64,000 nt of DNA from Affinundibacterium baiyunense (GTDB taxonomy: Bacteria > Pseudomonadota > Gammaproteobacteria > Burkholderiales > Burkholderiaceae_D), in assembly GCF_018139645.1 (NCBI RefSeq), contig NZ_JAGSPM010000009.1, positions 124,001-188,000 of the forward strand, in the 5' to 3' direction. The number at the start of each line of letters is the position of its first letter. The first letter of the stretch is position 1. The notes beneath the pieces are model-generated. The model saw nothing but the letters and a program-made list of their open reading frames with translations. It did not search any database and had not been told where the DNA came from. The translations under genes and the position numbers were made by a program. Of the stretch, positions 26,016 through 34,168 are shown in pieces.

Positions 26016-26303
26016 ATGAGTTTACTCGCAACCAGCATTTTTCTCCTCTGCGCCATCATCGCAAATGGTTTGAGCTATCTTTGTCATCCACGTCAAACAT
26101 TACTGCATCGCCCCCTACCTGCTATCCCTTGGCTACTGTGTGGCGGATTTATTCACCTGAACGGCTTCTTTACCGCCCATACTTATTTAGGGCTGCTAAA
26201 AGCGAGTGTGATGTATGCACTGGTAAGCGCGATGTGTTTGTGTGTGATATTTCTACTCGCATCGATTTCCAAAAGACGTCTACTGGCGTCAAAGCTTGGA
26301 TGA
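26016..26303 (+). CDS. small multi-pass membrane protein, unknown
   Basis: This 95-aa protein has three hydrophobic segments (about residues 3-22, 35-52 and 62-85) and a basic C-terminus (SKRRLLASKLG), suggesting an inner-membrane protein. The start has AAAGGA 8 bp upstream. It follows the DUF2325 gene on the same strand and may share its transcript, with the octamer repeat in between. It is reminiscent of the small three-helix proteins near PepSY iron genes, but I cannot assign a family. Confidence 0.6.
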   Translation: MSLLATSIFLLCAIIANGLSYLCHPRQTLLHRPLPAIPWLLCGGFIHLNGFFTAHTYLGLLKASVMYALVSAMCLCVIFLLASISKRRLLASKLG

Positions 26304-26368
26304 GAGATTCAATGTAGATTAAAAAACGGCGCAGGCCTCCGCCAGCTTACGACTATGTACTCGAACCA

Positions 26369-26974
26369 TCAGTTTGTGAACTGTGCAATCGGCTGATTGC
26401 GTAGAATACTCCAGCCTGAAGAAAAATGACCCGCAGGTCCTGTGTTCGCGTCTCGCACCGAATAAGTCCATAGAATCTCAGTAAAACTTAGCATAAATTT
26501 TTCAGTCGGCATATCACCAGAATGGGATTCAAGCTGTATCTCGCTTATAATGGCATCACGTAATTGAAATTGCATCAGCAGTTCAAACTTTTCATTCGAT
26601 TTACGGAAGATAAAAATCTTACTTGGCTTATCTCGCCCCACTCCTATAGGTTGAGCCCGCAGACAATATTCATACAATTTCACCGAGGTTTGATCAACGT
26701 ACTTCACTGCAGTAAATTCAGTGACCATCGGACGACCCGAAGTACGCGCAGCATTGTTGAAATCGGATACCAGCTGCTGTTTCATTCCTTGATGCAATGA
26801 GACTAGCTCAATACATTGCCCATTGCGACTACCTGTAGTTGAGTTCACTTTCGACACCACATTACTATCATCGACAGTCCATGGGCCACCATCAATCAAG
26901 TCCTTACCGTAAGTAGTGCTATTGAAGCCACCGAACAATTCTTGCTCACCCGGTTGCAGTAAAATTAAATCCAT
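26369..26974 (-). CDS. Hcp-like type VI secretion tube/effector protein, isolated
   Basis: The C-terminal half of this 201-aa protein fits the Hcp (TssD) fold family: IFIFRKSNEKFELLMQFQL, then DAIISEIQLES, DMPTEKFMLSFTEILWTYSV and a final GWSILRNQPI. The N-terminal 60 residues (MDLILLQPGEQELFGGF) are less typical, and the protein is longer than a canonical 160-170-aa Hcp. No other type VI genes are within the window, so this is an orphan Hcp or Hcp-type effector. Its start has AGGAG 5 bp upstream. Confidence 0.75.
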   Translation of the reverse strand: MDLILLQPGEQELFGGFNSTTYGKDLIDGGPWTVDDSNVVSKVNSTTGSRNGQCIELVSLHQGMKQQLVSDFNNAARTSGRPMVTEFTAVKYVDQTSVKLYEYCLRAQPIGVGRDKPSKIFIFRKSNEKFELLMQFQLRDAIISEIQLESHSGDMPTEKFMLSFTEILWTYSVRDANTGPAGHFSSGWSILRNQPIAQFTN

Positions 26975-27127
26975 TGAATTCTCCTAATACTGTTCATATT
27001 GCTGGCACTTATGTTTTGCACGAATGGTTTGTACGTATGGTTTGTACTGTATCTGTAATCATGGTTGACTCAGAATCGGTAATGCGGGGGACCTTAGTAT
27101 GAATACGCTGAGCTAAGAAATAGCAAA

Positions 27128-27162
27128 GCGAAAAACAAAAGTCGGGCTAAGCAGCCCGACTT
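27128..27162 (-). terminator. Rho-independent terminator of the bacterioferritin-like gene
   Basis: The nine-base stem AAGTCGGGC/GCCCGACTT (27139-27147 with 27154-27162) is followed on the reverse strand by TTGTTTTT. It lies 13 bp past the stop of the gene at 27175. Confidence 0.88.
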
Positions 27163-27174
27163 GTTGCAACGCGA

Positions 27175-27633
27175 TTAGTTCGCCGCAAATACCTCAATTG
27201 CGCCAGGGCGACGCAACATTTTATTGACTTCGTCCAAGTGCAATTCTTCTGCCACGATCATTTCACGCGCATATTCTTCTAGTAACACTGAATTGCCTTC
27301 GACAATTTTTAACAAGGCGTAGTAAGCAGATAATGCCGTCGTTTCTAGATCGAGGCTCTCACGCAAAATATCACCAATATCATGCTGTTCAGTTTCTAAT
27401 AAAGCGCCAATCTTTAGTGAGGGATGCCCACCAAGTAAGGTGACCAGTTCACCCGCTTTGTGTGCATGCGCCAAACTTTCATCAGCATTCCCTTTCAACC
27501 ATGAGACGATAGGAATTCGATTGTAGCCGTACACCATTAATGAATAATGCGTATAGCGCACTACGCCAGCCAGCTCTAATTCCATGATGTGATTGAGTGC
27601 ATCGATTGCTGCTTGTTTTTTCATCGCATCCAT
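27175..27633 (-). CDS. bacterioferritin-like ferritin-superfamily protein
   Basis: This 152-aa four-helix protein is probably involved in iron storage or detoxification. The di-iron residues are visible as E20 (ELELAGVVRYTHYSL), H56 (ESLAHAHKAGE), E97 and E129/H132 (AEELHLDEV). Compared with bacterioferritin, helix B is shifted: the Glu is at E52, four before H56 instead of three, and the haem-ligand Met position is Leu (L54), so haem binding is doubtful. The ATG has AAAGGAG 7 bp upstream. It lies between the Hcp-like gene and fiu, each with its own terminator. Confidence 0.85.
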   Translation of the reverse strand: MDAMKKQAAIDALNHIMELELAGVVRYTHYSLMVYGYNRIPIVSWLKGNADESLAHAHKAGELVTLLGGHPSLKIGALLETEQHDIGDILRESLDLETTALSAYYALLKIVEGNSVLLEEYAREMIVAEELHLDEVNKMLRRPGAIEVFAAN

Positions 27634-27764
27634 GTTGTTTCTCCTTTTCTAAAACCTCGTCATTCATCACGATATCTGCGGATAAACCGCGACTCAACAA
27701 CTATACACAACTAATGACAAATATGATCAACTATCCTCGACATCCAAGCCAAATAAGTTAGATT

Positions 27765-27805
27765 AGACAAACAAAAAGCGCATCACCAGAATGATGATGC
27801 GCTTT
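27765..27805 (-). terminator. Rho-independent terminator of fiu
   Basis: AAAGCGCATCA (27775-27785) and TGATGCGCTTT (27795-27805) form an 11-base stem. On the reverse strand it is followed by TTTGTTTG. It lies about 70 bp beyond the fiu stop. Confidence 0.85.
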
Positions 27806-27875
27806 CTTATCACTTTACGAACGCTTGCCGAAAGTCTAATTAGGCTGACTTTGCTTGCGACTCATGCTATGGCGA

Positions 27876-30170
27876 TTAGAACAAAACATTCGCACTTAGA
27901 TTGAATGTGCGCGGAGCACCTACGGTATAGCGTGCGCCACTGTTGTTCAAGGTATTCACATAAGCTTTATCAGTTAAGTTTGCTACGTTAAATTGCAGAG
28001 ACAAATTACGATTCACCTGATACGAAGCAACTGCGTCAGCAACCCAATTCGACGCAATATTCGGCATATTTTGTACCGCCAAATTCGCACTTGGATCAAT
28101 CACACGTTTTTGTTCAGAGGTATAACGTAAGCCACCACCAATCGTAAAGTTTGGTGTCACTTTATAGCTACTCCACAAAGTCGCTGTTAAATCTGGCGAC
28201 CAACGCGTTGCGGCACCGGCGGCATTATTGCCGGTTGAGCCTTGTAACACTTTGGTCTTCATCGTCGCGGCACCAGCCGTAACTTGCCAATCTGGATTGA
28301 TTTGTCCAACTACGCCAATTTCAAAACCTTCGACGCGGCGCTTACCAAATTGCGCGAAGGCATTGGTGACACTGTCGACTTGCACGATTTCGTTAGTGCT
28401 GTCCGTACGATAAAACGCTGCCGTCAATGATAAAGATTTATCGAGTAAGTCCCATTTAGTACCTAGTTCGAGATTGGTAGTTTTTTGTGGCTCAGCCTGT
28501 GGGCCATTAATGTTATTTGCGGCACTGCTCAATGAGAAATTAGCACTACCTGGAGGTGTTAAGGATGTCGCATACACGCCGTACAAACGACCATTTTTCG
28601 CGACCTTGTAAACTGAGCCGAGTTTCCAGCTTAAGAGATCATCGCTCTTCGTTACTTTTGCAGGGATCAAAGTACCAACTGGCAATGTCGGATTCGCTGC
28701 GGCTGTCGACAAACTTACCGTACGCGATTCTGTGTTGTAACGCTCATAGCGCAAACCTGTATTGAGTTGCCATTCATCGTTTAAGTCAATCGCATCAAAC
28801 AAATAGAGAGCTACGGTCTTGGTTTGGCCTTCTGCGGTGGCGCCATTTTTAATTGGCATAGGCAAACTTACATTGGCATCTGGTTTATACAGATTCGCTC
28901 CAGGAATCACCGTTCCAGTTGGAACCGCCATGGTGTTGGTGTTTTGTTTTTCCATTAAAAGCTCAACACCTGCGGACAAACTATGCTTCAATCCAGCGGT
29001 ATCAAAACTACTGTTGATACTGGTTTGATTGGCGATGATTTCATTGCTTTGATCTAAACCTTGACGTGAGCGCGCCACCGTCCATGTGTCTTGTGCCCCT
29101 GTCGCGGTGATACCATTGATGCCTGTCACTACGCGTTTCATTGACGATTGACCGTAGCGCGTAATATTGCGCAATACCGTCGTGTCATTTAAATCGAATT
29201 CAAACTTAGCTGTTGCCATATCCGCTTCTACTTTTTCGAAGTCGTTGACACTACCGTAGAAATTCTCGCTATCGACTTTTGGCGCATTCAGCAAAAGCGT
29301 ATTTGCATTGTAGAAGCCCTTGAGGCCAACGGTGGGGATACCACCATCAGGCACATTGTTTTGACGAATATGTTGTGAATAAAAATACGCACGCGATTTT
29401 TGCCCGAGCCCAACCGCGATTGATGGTGCGATGCCGTAACCATTGCTCTCAACTTGATCACGTCCTGCAACGCCGCCATCTTGTTTGAACACATTTAAGC
29501 GCAAGGCGGTCGTGTCACCAAGCTTACGATTAATGTCAGCTGTCACGCGTTTGTTATTGCCGTTATTGATGCTTGCCGTGCCACTCGTGACATCATCTAA
29601 CATCGCCGCTTTAGAGGCTAAATTGATATAACCAGAAGCAGCACCACGACCCACGTCTGCGCCAGCAGGACCTTTAACAACTTCAACTTGCTCAACATTA
29701 AACGTGTCACGCGTGATCGCACCTAGATCACGTACACCATCCACGAATACAGAAGATTGCGTTGCGAAGCCGCGCATTTGAAATGTATCACCCGCTGCGG
29801 TATTGCCGTTTTCACCTAGTTGCATCGTGATGCCCGGCGTATTACGCAGTGCATCCATTAAGTTGTAAGCACCTTGTTCTTGCAGGAGTTCTTTCTTAAT
29901 TACGGAAACCATCTGCGGCGTTTCTAACAATGGCTTCACCAATTTACTAGAACTCGATACATCTGCTTTAAAAGGAATATCCTGCGTGCCTTGCACTTTA
30001 ATTTCTGGCAATGCATTTTCCTTTTTACTTTGCTCTTGCGAACTTTTTTGCGGCTCGGCTTGAGTTTGCGCTTGTACTGATAAAGGTGCTGCCAATACCG
30101 CAATAGCGATCAAAGTATGTTTGAACGGAACGGTACTGCTTGGATGTTGACGACTACGAATATATGCCAC
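27876..30170 (-). CDS. fiu: TonB-dependent catecholate siderophore receptor, Fiu-like
   Basis: This 764-aa outer-membrane receptor has a signal peptide (cleavage after SVQA), a plug domain (about 60-170; SVFVDGVRDLGAITRDTFNVEQVEVVKGPAGADVGRG-type block) and a 22-strand barrel ending in Phe. Blocks such as NTPGITMQLGENGN, PDGGIPTVGL and GAPRTFNLSANVLF align closely with E. coli Fiu, which imports catecholate siderophores. Its divergent neighbour encodes PiuC/YbiX, the partner of fiu in E. coli. Two Fur boxes lie in the shared promoter region. Confidence 0.93.
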   Translation of the reverse strand: MAYIRSRQHPSSTVPFKHTLIAIAVLAAPLSVQAQTQAEPQKSSQEQSKKENALPEIKVQGTQDIPFKADVSSSSKLVKPLLETPQMVSVIKKELLQEQGAYNLMDALRNTPGITMQLGENGNTAAGDTFQMRGFATQSSVFVDGVRDLGAITRDTFNVEQVEVVKGPAGADVGRGAASGYINLASKAAMLDDVTSGTASINNGNNKRVTADINRKLGDTTALRLNVFKQDGGVAGRDQVESNGYGIAPSIAVGLGQKSRAYFYSQHIRQNNVPDGGIPTVGLKGFYNANTLLLNAPKVDSENFYGSVNDFEKVEADMATAKFEFDLNDTTVLRNITRYGQSSMKRVVTGINGITATGAQDTWTVARSRQGLDQSNEIIANQTSINSSFDTAGLKHSLSAGVELLMEKQNTNTMAVPTGTVIPGANLYKPDANVSLPMPIKNGATAEGQTKTVALYLFDAIDLNDEWQLNTGLRYERYNTESRTVSLSTAAANPTLPVGTLIPAKVTKSDDLLSWKLGSVYKVAKNGRLYGVYATSLTPPGSANFSLSSAANNINGPQAEPQKTTNLELGTKWDLLDKSLSLTAAFYRTDSTNEIVQVDSVTNAFAQFGKRRVEGFEIGVVGQINPDWQVTAGAATMKTKVLQGSTGNNAAGAATRWSPDLTATLWSSYKVTPNFTIGGGLRYTSEQKRVIDPSANLAVQNMPNIASNWVADAVASYQVNRNLSLQFNVANLTDKAYVNTLNNSGARYTVGAPRTFNLSANVLF

Positions 30171-30358
30171 AAGAATTCTCCGGTTAGGAATGTTAATAAC
30201 AAAAAGGAAATTAGAAAAATAAGTGCCAACCTTAAATACAGAGATATCTGCACTTAAGCACTGTTGACGTCTATTTCGATCTAAATAATGGGAGAAGGCT
30301 GGCTAATGAATACCGCTTGGAGTCGACGGTTTCGGTGGCTGGCTAAAACAATAAAGTG

Positions 30359-30377
30359 AATGATAATCGTTCTCATT
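30359..30377. promoter_or_regulatory. Fur box 1 in the fiu-piuC divergent region
   Basis: AATGATAATCGTTCTCATT closely matches the Fur consensus. It lies about 190 bp from the fiu start and about 300 bp from the piuC start. Confidence 0.85.
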
Positions 30378-30394
30378 TTGATTTGCAACAAGTA

Positions 30395-30413
30395 AATGAG
30401 AATGATTCCTATT
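30395..30413. promoter_or_regulatory. Fur box 2 in the fiu-piuC divergent region
   Basis: AATGAGAATGATTCCTATT is a second Fur-type 19-mer centred 36 bp from the first. Paired boxes suggest cooperative Fur binding and tight iron repression of one or both divergent genes. Confidence 0.8.
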
Positions 30414-30678
30414 TACTTGGGTGAAGAGTTTGTTTAGAATGCCTAGCAATGCCAGACATTTTGTATGCACGAGCTTATTGAGCAACTACTGATGAGCAAT
30501 TACTGAAGCGCACTTGCCGAAACAAATTTATTGAAACAAGCCAGTTTTAGAAAATCAGTTGAAGCACGGTTTAAGCCGAACTTCAACAATTTCGGCAAAC
30601 CTACCAACAGCAATTAAAAGTAATAGGCGCAGCAAAAGTACAGGCAACAAATCACACAAACTCTATGGATCTATCATC

Positions 30679-31359
30679 ATGATGTTGCACATTCCAGGCG
30701 TACTCACTTTAGAAGAAGTGAACTACTTGCGCCAACGCTTACAAGAAACGAATTGGGTCGATGGCAAACAAACCGTCGGTGCGCAAGGTGCATTGGTCAA
30801 GCAAAATCGCCAATTACCAGAACACGCGGAAGTGTCGCTAGAGTTGGGACAAATGGTGTTAGCCGCATTGAAGAGAAACCCAACATTTTACTCAGCCGCC
30901 CTACCGCTCCGTGTCGTGCCACCTTTATTTAACGCCTACGCTGGTGGCGAACATTACGGCTTACATGTCGATGGCTCAATTCGTCAGGTACCAAATGCCG
31001 ATTACACTTTACGTACCGATGTGTCTTCCACTTTGTTTTTGTGCGATCCAGATGAATATGAAGGCGGCGAGTTAGAAGTGATCGACACTTACGGCGCGCA
31101 TGAAGTCAAATTACCTGCCGGCGATTTGATTTTGTATCCATCCACCAGTTTGCATCAAGTGAAGCCGGTCACGCGCGGGGTAAGAGTTTGTTCCTTCTTC
31201 TGGACACAAAGCATGATCCGTGACGATGCGCGTCGCAACATGTTGTTTGAGATGGATCAATATATACAAAGTTTGCGTAGCCAAATTGGTGATAGTGCAG
31301 AAGTCTTAGGGCTCACTGCGCAGTATCATAATTTGATTCGTATGTGGGCTGAAACTTAA
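30679..31359 (+). CDS. piuC: Fe(II)/2-oxoglutarate-dependent dioxygenase, PiuC/YbiX family
   Basis: This PKHD-type hydroxylase is found next to siderophore receptors. I set the start at 30679 ([10 protein letters not shown]), which gives 226 aa and matches E. coli YbiX; the longer frame from 30559 is an unrelated extension over the promoter region. The iron ligands H96, D98 (GLHVDGS) and H159 (SLHQV) are present, with R169 as the co-substrate residue (RGVRV). The cytosolic enzyme is thought to help iron release or receptor function, but its substrate is not established. It is divergent from fiu. Confidence 0.92.
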   Translation: MMLHIPGVLTLEEVNYLRQRLQETNWVDGKQTVGAQGALVKQNRQLPEHAEVSLELGQMVLAALKRNPTFYSAALPLRVVPPLFNAYAGGEHYGLHVDGSIRQVPNADYTLRTDVSSTLFLCDPDEYEGGELEVIDTYGAHEVKLPAGDLILYPSTSLHQVKPVTRGVRVCSFFWTQSMIRDDARRNMLFEMDQYIQSLRSQIGDSAEVLGLTAQYHNLIRMWAET

Positions 31360-31692
31360 TGCGGTGATCGAGCAGAATTTATCGGCATTTGCTGGCATTT
31401 TTTGACACCACCCCAACCTCGTAACAATGCGATACAAATCAGTCATATATTTTTCTCCAATTGAGAATGATTCTCAATTAAAATAATGAACTTTGGCGAG
31501 TCATTTGCTTAGTCACTCGCTTGTATCAGCTAAAACATCAGGTAGATAAAATTTTCAACAAAGCATCAATTGGCGAAGTCGTATAGCCATCACCGTACAA
31601 AAATGTAGTGACGTGATAGCAACTAAGCCAATATCAACTTTGTTGAAGTTCAATGAAATTAGTAACTAGACGATTTTTTTTAAATTTATAAC
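31360..31692. other. intergenic region with Fur box
   Basis: This 333-bp gap contains a nearly ideal Fur palindrome (31459-31479) and otherwise only AT-rich sequence. A T-run precedes the next start. Confidence 0.5.
31459..31479. promoter_or_regulatory. Fur box, perfect palindrome
   Basis: AATTGAGAAT, G, ATTCTCAATT is a perfect 21-bp palindrome around one base and a strong match to the Fur core. It lies about 210 bp upstream of the PepSY gene and probably controls the whole downstream redox operon. Confidence 0.9.
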
Positions 31693-32328
31693 GTGTCGAC
31701 TCCTCAACAACAACGCGCTTTTTGGCTGCGTCATTTACATAACTGGCATTGGATTAGCTCAGCGATTTGTTTAATCGCGATGATGCTATTTGCGGTCACT
31801 GGTTTCACCTTGAATCATGCTGGCGATATTGAGGCTAGTCCTAAAACTAGCCAAAAGACGGGACAAGTCCCCCCCTCGTTATTGCAACAATTAAACGCTG
31901 AAGTGACGCAGCGCAGCCAAAAAAATGCAGACACGCAATTGCCAACCAGTGTCGTGCAATGGTTAGAGACGCAACATCATATTGACGCTGCAAGCAAAAG
32001 TGCAGAATGGTCACCGGAAGAAATTTATGTTGCCTTACCGCGTCCTGGTGGCGACGCTTGGTTGAGAATTAATTTAGAAGATGGCGCACTAGAATATGAA
32101 AAAACCGAACGTGGTGTGATCGCTTATTTAAACGATTTACACAAAGGCCGTAATACTGGCAAAGCATGGTCTTGGTTTATCGATATATTCGCTTTCGCTT
32201 GTTTGATTTTTTGTATCACCGGATTATTTTTATTGAAGATGCACGCGAGTAATCGCCGTCTCACTTGGCCTTTAGTTGCCGCGGGTTTGGTGATCCCAAT
32301 GATACTCAGCATTATGTTTATACATTGA
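31693..32328 (+). CDS. PepSY-associated transmembrane protein
   Basis: This 211-aa inner-membrane protein has an N-terminal RHLHNWHWISS followed by TM1 (about 22-40), a periplasmic region of about 100 residues, the PepSY-TM motif LNDLHKGRNTGKAWSWFIDI leading into TM2 (about 160-180), and TM3 (about 190-208). The conserved histidines could bind haem, as proposed for PepSY-TM reductases. It would carry electrons across the membrane. It starts at GTG with no clear ribosome site and has no ATG alternative nearby. It is first in a Fur-controlled series with DUF2271, DUF4198, apbE and a flavoreductase. Confidence 0.85.
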   Translation: MSTPQQQRAFWLRHLHNWHWISSAICLIAMMLFAVTGFTLNHAGDIEASPKTSQKTGQVPPSLLQQLNAEVTQRSQKNADTQLPTSVVQWLETQHHIDAASKSAEWSPEEIYVALPRPGGDAWLRINLEDGALEYEKTERGVIAYLNDLHKGRNTGKAWSWFIDIFAFACLIFCITGLFLLKMHASNRRLTWPLVAAGLVIPMILSIMFIH

Positions 32329-32665
32329 GTGCGATTGCTACAAGAAATCGCTTGTACTTGAACACCTAACTATTTATATCGGTATTTGACTTTGTAATTT
32401 GGTTCACAATTTAATTAGTAGCTTAGTTAATTAGTTAGTTAGTTAATAAATTCGTTTGTAATCGCCAGCCGATGATTCATCATCAAGCCAGCCGAATGTT
32501 TGAATAGCTTGCATGTTTTTTCAGATGAAACCCTCTTGTTTTTATCGACGAAAAGACATCACAGCACATGGAAAAAAACGCAATCAGTATGCATTTGATT
32601 GCCAGTCATCCAGCATGATTTAAAAAAATTTAAATAATCAGTCTTACTTTTATCGAGGTAAATTT
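32329..32665. other. AT-rich gap within the redox cluster
   Basis: This 337-bp gap has a short TTAG microsatellite (32431-32445) and A/T-rich sequence. I see no gene or second Fur box. It may hold an additional promoter for the DUF2271 gene. Confidence 0.4.
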
Positions 32666-33178
32666 ATGCAAAAAATACTTCCCTTCGCAATCGGCACTTT
32701 ATTGGGTAGTTCTGCGATGGCGGCGGAATTGGTCGTCAAAGTTGAAGTTCCTAAACTCAATGTCGCGGAATACCACCGTCCTTATGTGGCGATCTGGGTT
32801 GAACGTCCAGACCAAAGCTTTGCCGCAAATTTATCCGTGTGGTACGACCTCAAAAAACGCGATAACGAAGGCGCGAAGTGGTTAAAGGATATGCGTCAAT
32901 GGTGGCGTCGTAGCGGTCGTGATGTATCAATGCCGATGGATGGCGTCAGTAGCGCCACGCGTATCGTTGGCGAACATACACTCAGTTTCGCCAGCGACAA
33001 AACAGCTTTGGCAAAATTACCAGCAGGTGATTACAACTTATTAGTAGAAGCAGCACGCGAAGGTGGTGGTCGTGAAGTAGTCAAAGTTCCATTCACTTGG
33101 GGCGGCAAAGACAATAAATTAGCATCCGCTCAAGGTAGTCACGAACTAGGCAAGATTTCGGTACAAGTTAAACCATAA
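32666..33178 (+). CDS. periplasmic DUF2271 protein, predicted flavinylated electron carrier
   Basis: This 170-aa protein has a signal peptide (cleavage after SAMAA, residue 20) and a DUF2271 beta-sandwich with RPYVAIWVE and GDYNLLVEAAREGGGRE. Residues 92-98 read DGVSSAT, closely matching the D-G-x-S-G/S-A-T motif where ApbE attaches FMN to a Thr (here T98). The apbE gene two positions downstream fits this. I infer that the protein is a covalently flavinylated periplasmic carrier between the PepSY membrane protein and ferric iron. It has an AAGG-poor but usable ribosome site (GAGGT). Confidence 0.85.
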   Translation: MQKILPFAIGTLLGSSAMAAELVVKVEVPKLNVAEYHRPYVAIWVERPDQSFAANLSVWYDLKKRDNEGAKWLKDMRQWWRRSGRDVSMPMDGVSSATRIVGEHTLSFASDKTALAKLPAGDYNLLVEAAREGGGREVVKVPFTWGGKDNKLASAQGSHELGKISVQVKP

Positions 33179-33219
33179 TCGTCTTCATCTCTGAACTCAT
33201 TTTATTCAAGGAATTTTCC

Positions 33220-34053
33220 ATGAAACTCTTCTCTAACAAAACTCGCCAAAGTCTGTGCTTGGCATTAGCTACTTGCATGCCCTTATTGGCACCTTTAGAT
33301 GCGCTCGCACATCGCCAATTTATCGTACCCACCTCAACCGTGGTTAACGGCAAAGCACCATGGGTTAGCTTTGATGCAGCGGCAGCGACCGATGTATTTT
33401 TCTTTGATCACGTGGCGATGAATCTCAATAATTTGGTCATCACCGCAGCCGATGGTTCCAACATCAAAGCGGAGAATCAAAGTAGCGGCAAATTGCGCAG
33501 CAATTTTGACATTCGCGCTGAAATGCAAGGCACTTACAAAATCAGTGTCGTCAATGACGGTATCAATGCGAGCTACAAAGAAAACGGCGCACCAAAACGT
33601 TGGCGCGGAACAGCCGAAGCCTTCGCCAAAGAAGTGCCTGCAAACGCACAAGATTTACAAGTGAGCCATAATCAAGGCCGTGTCGAAACCTTCGTCACCA
33701 ATGGCAAGCCAAGTGATGTCGCCTTAAAACCAAGCGGCAAAGGTTTAGAATTAAATCCCATCACGCATCCGAATGATTTGGTCAATAGCGATCAAGCACA
33801 ATTTCAATTCCTAATCGATGGCAAACCTGCTGCAGGCGTCAAAGTCACTGTGATTGCAGGTGGCATTCGCTATCGTCAAAAACTGGATGAACAATTATTG
33901 ACCGCAGATAGCGAAGGCAAAGTCAGCATCAAGTGGCAAGGTGCAGGTTTGTATTGGATGCAAGCGACTTTCAGCGACAATAAATCGACTATCCCTGGCG
34001 TGAAAGAACGTCGCGCTAGTTATGTCGCGACCTTAGAAGTGATGCCAGACTAA
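33220..34053 (+). CDS. periplasmic DUF4198 protein
   Basis: This 277-aa exported protein has signal peptide MKLFSNKTRQSLCLALATCM.. with cleavage after DALA; the mature protein begins HRQFIVPTSTVV. The DUF4198 body follows, with an N-terminal sandwich and a C-terminal Ig-like domain (FQFLIDGKPAAGVKVTVIAGG, LYWMQATF). DUF4198 proteins are linked to metal uptake, including nickel and iron loci. The leading histidine of the mature chain could be a metal ligand. It is 41 bp after the DUF2271 gene, certainly in the same operon. It may present metal to the flavin carrier. Confidence 0.85.
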   Translation: MKLFSNKTRQSLCLALATCMPLLAPLDALAHRQFIVPTSTVVNGKAPWVSFDAAAATDVFFFDHVAMNLNNLVITAADGSNIKAENQSSGKLRSNFDIRAEMQGTYKISVVNDGINASYKENGAPKRWRGTAEAFAKEVPANAQDLQVSHNQGRVETFVTNGKPSDVALKPSGKGLELNPITHPNDLVNSDQAQFQFLIDGKPAAGVKVTVIAGGIRYRQKLDEQLLTADSEGKVSIKWQGAGLYWMQATFSDNKSTIPGVKERRASYVATLEVMPD

Positions 34054-34168
34054 TTTCAAACTCTCCCAAGAGCAGCGTGTCAGTGCTTCTCCCCCAAAGA
34101 AACTGACACGCCCTTCCACTCGTCTTTGTTCTGAACTCTGCACGCTCATTGCTCCACAGCCCGTCCAC

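Noticed and set aside
32416..32446. TTAG microsatellite as a phase-variable element
   Set aside because: Only three to four imperfect units far from a start codon; too short to argue for.
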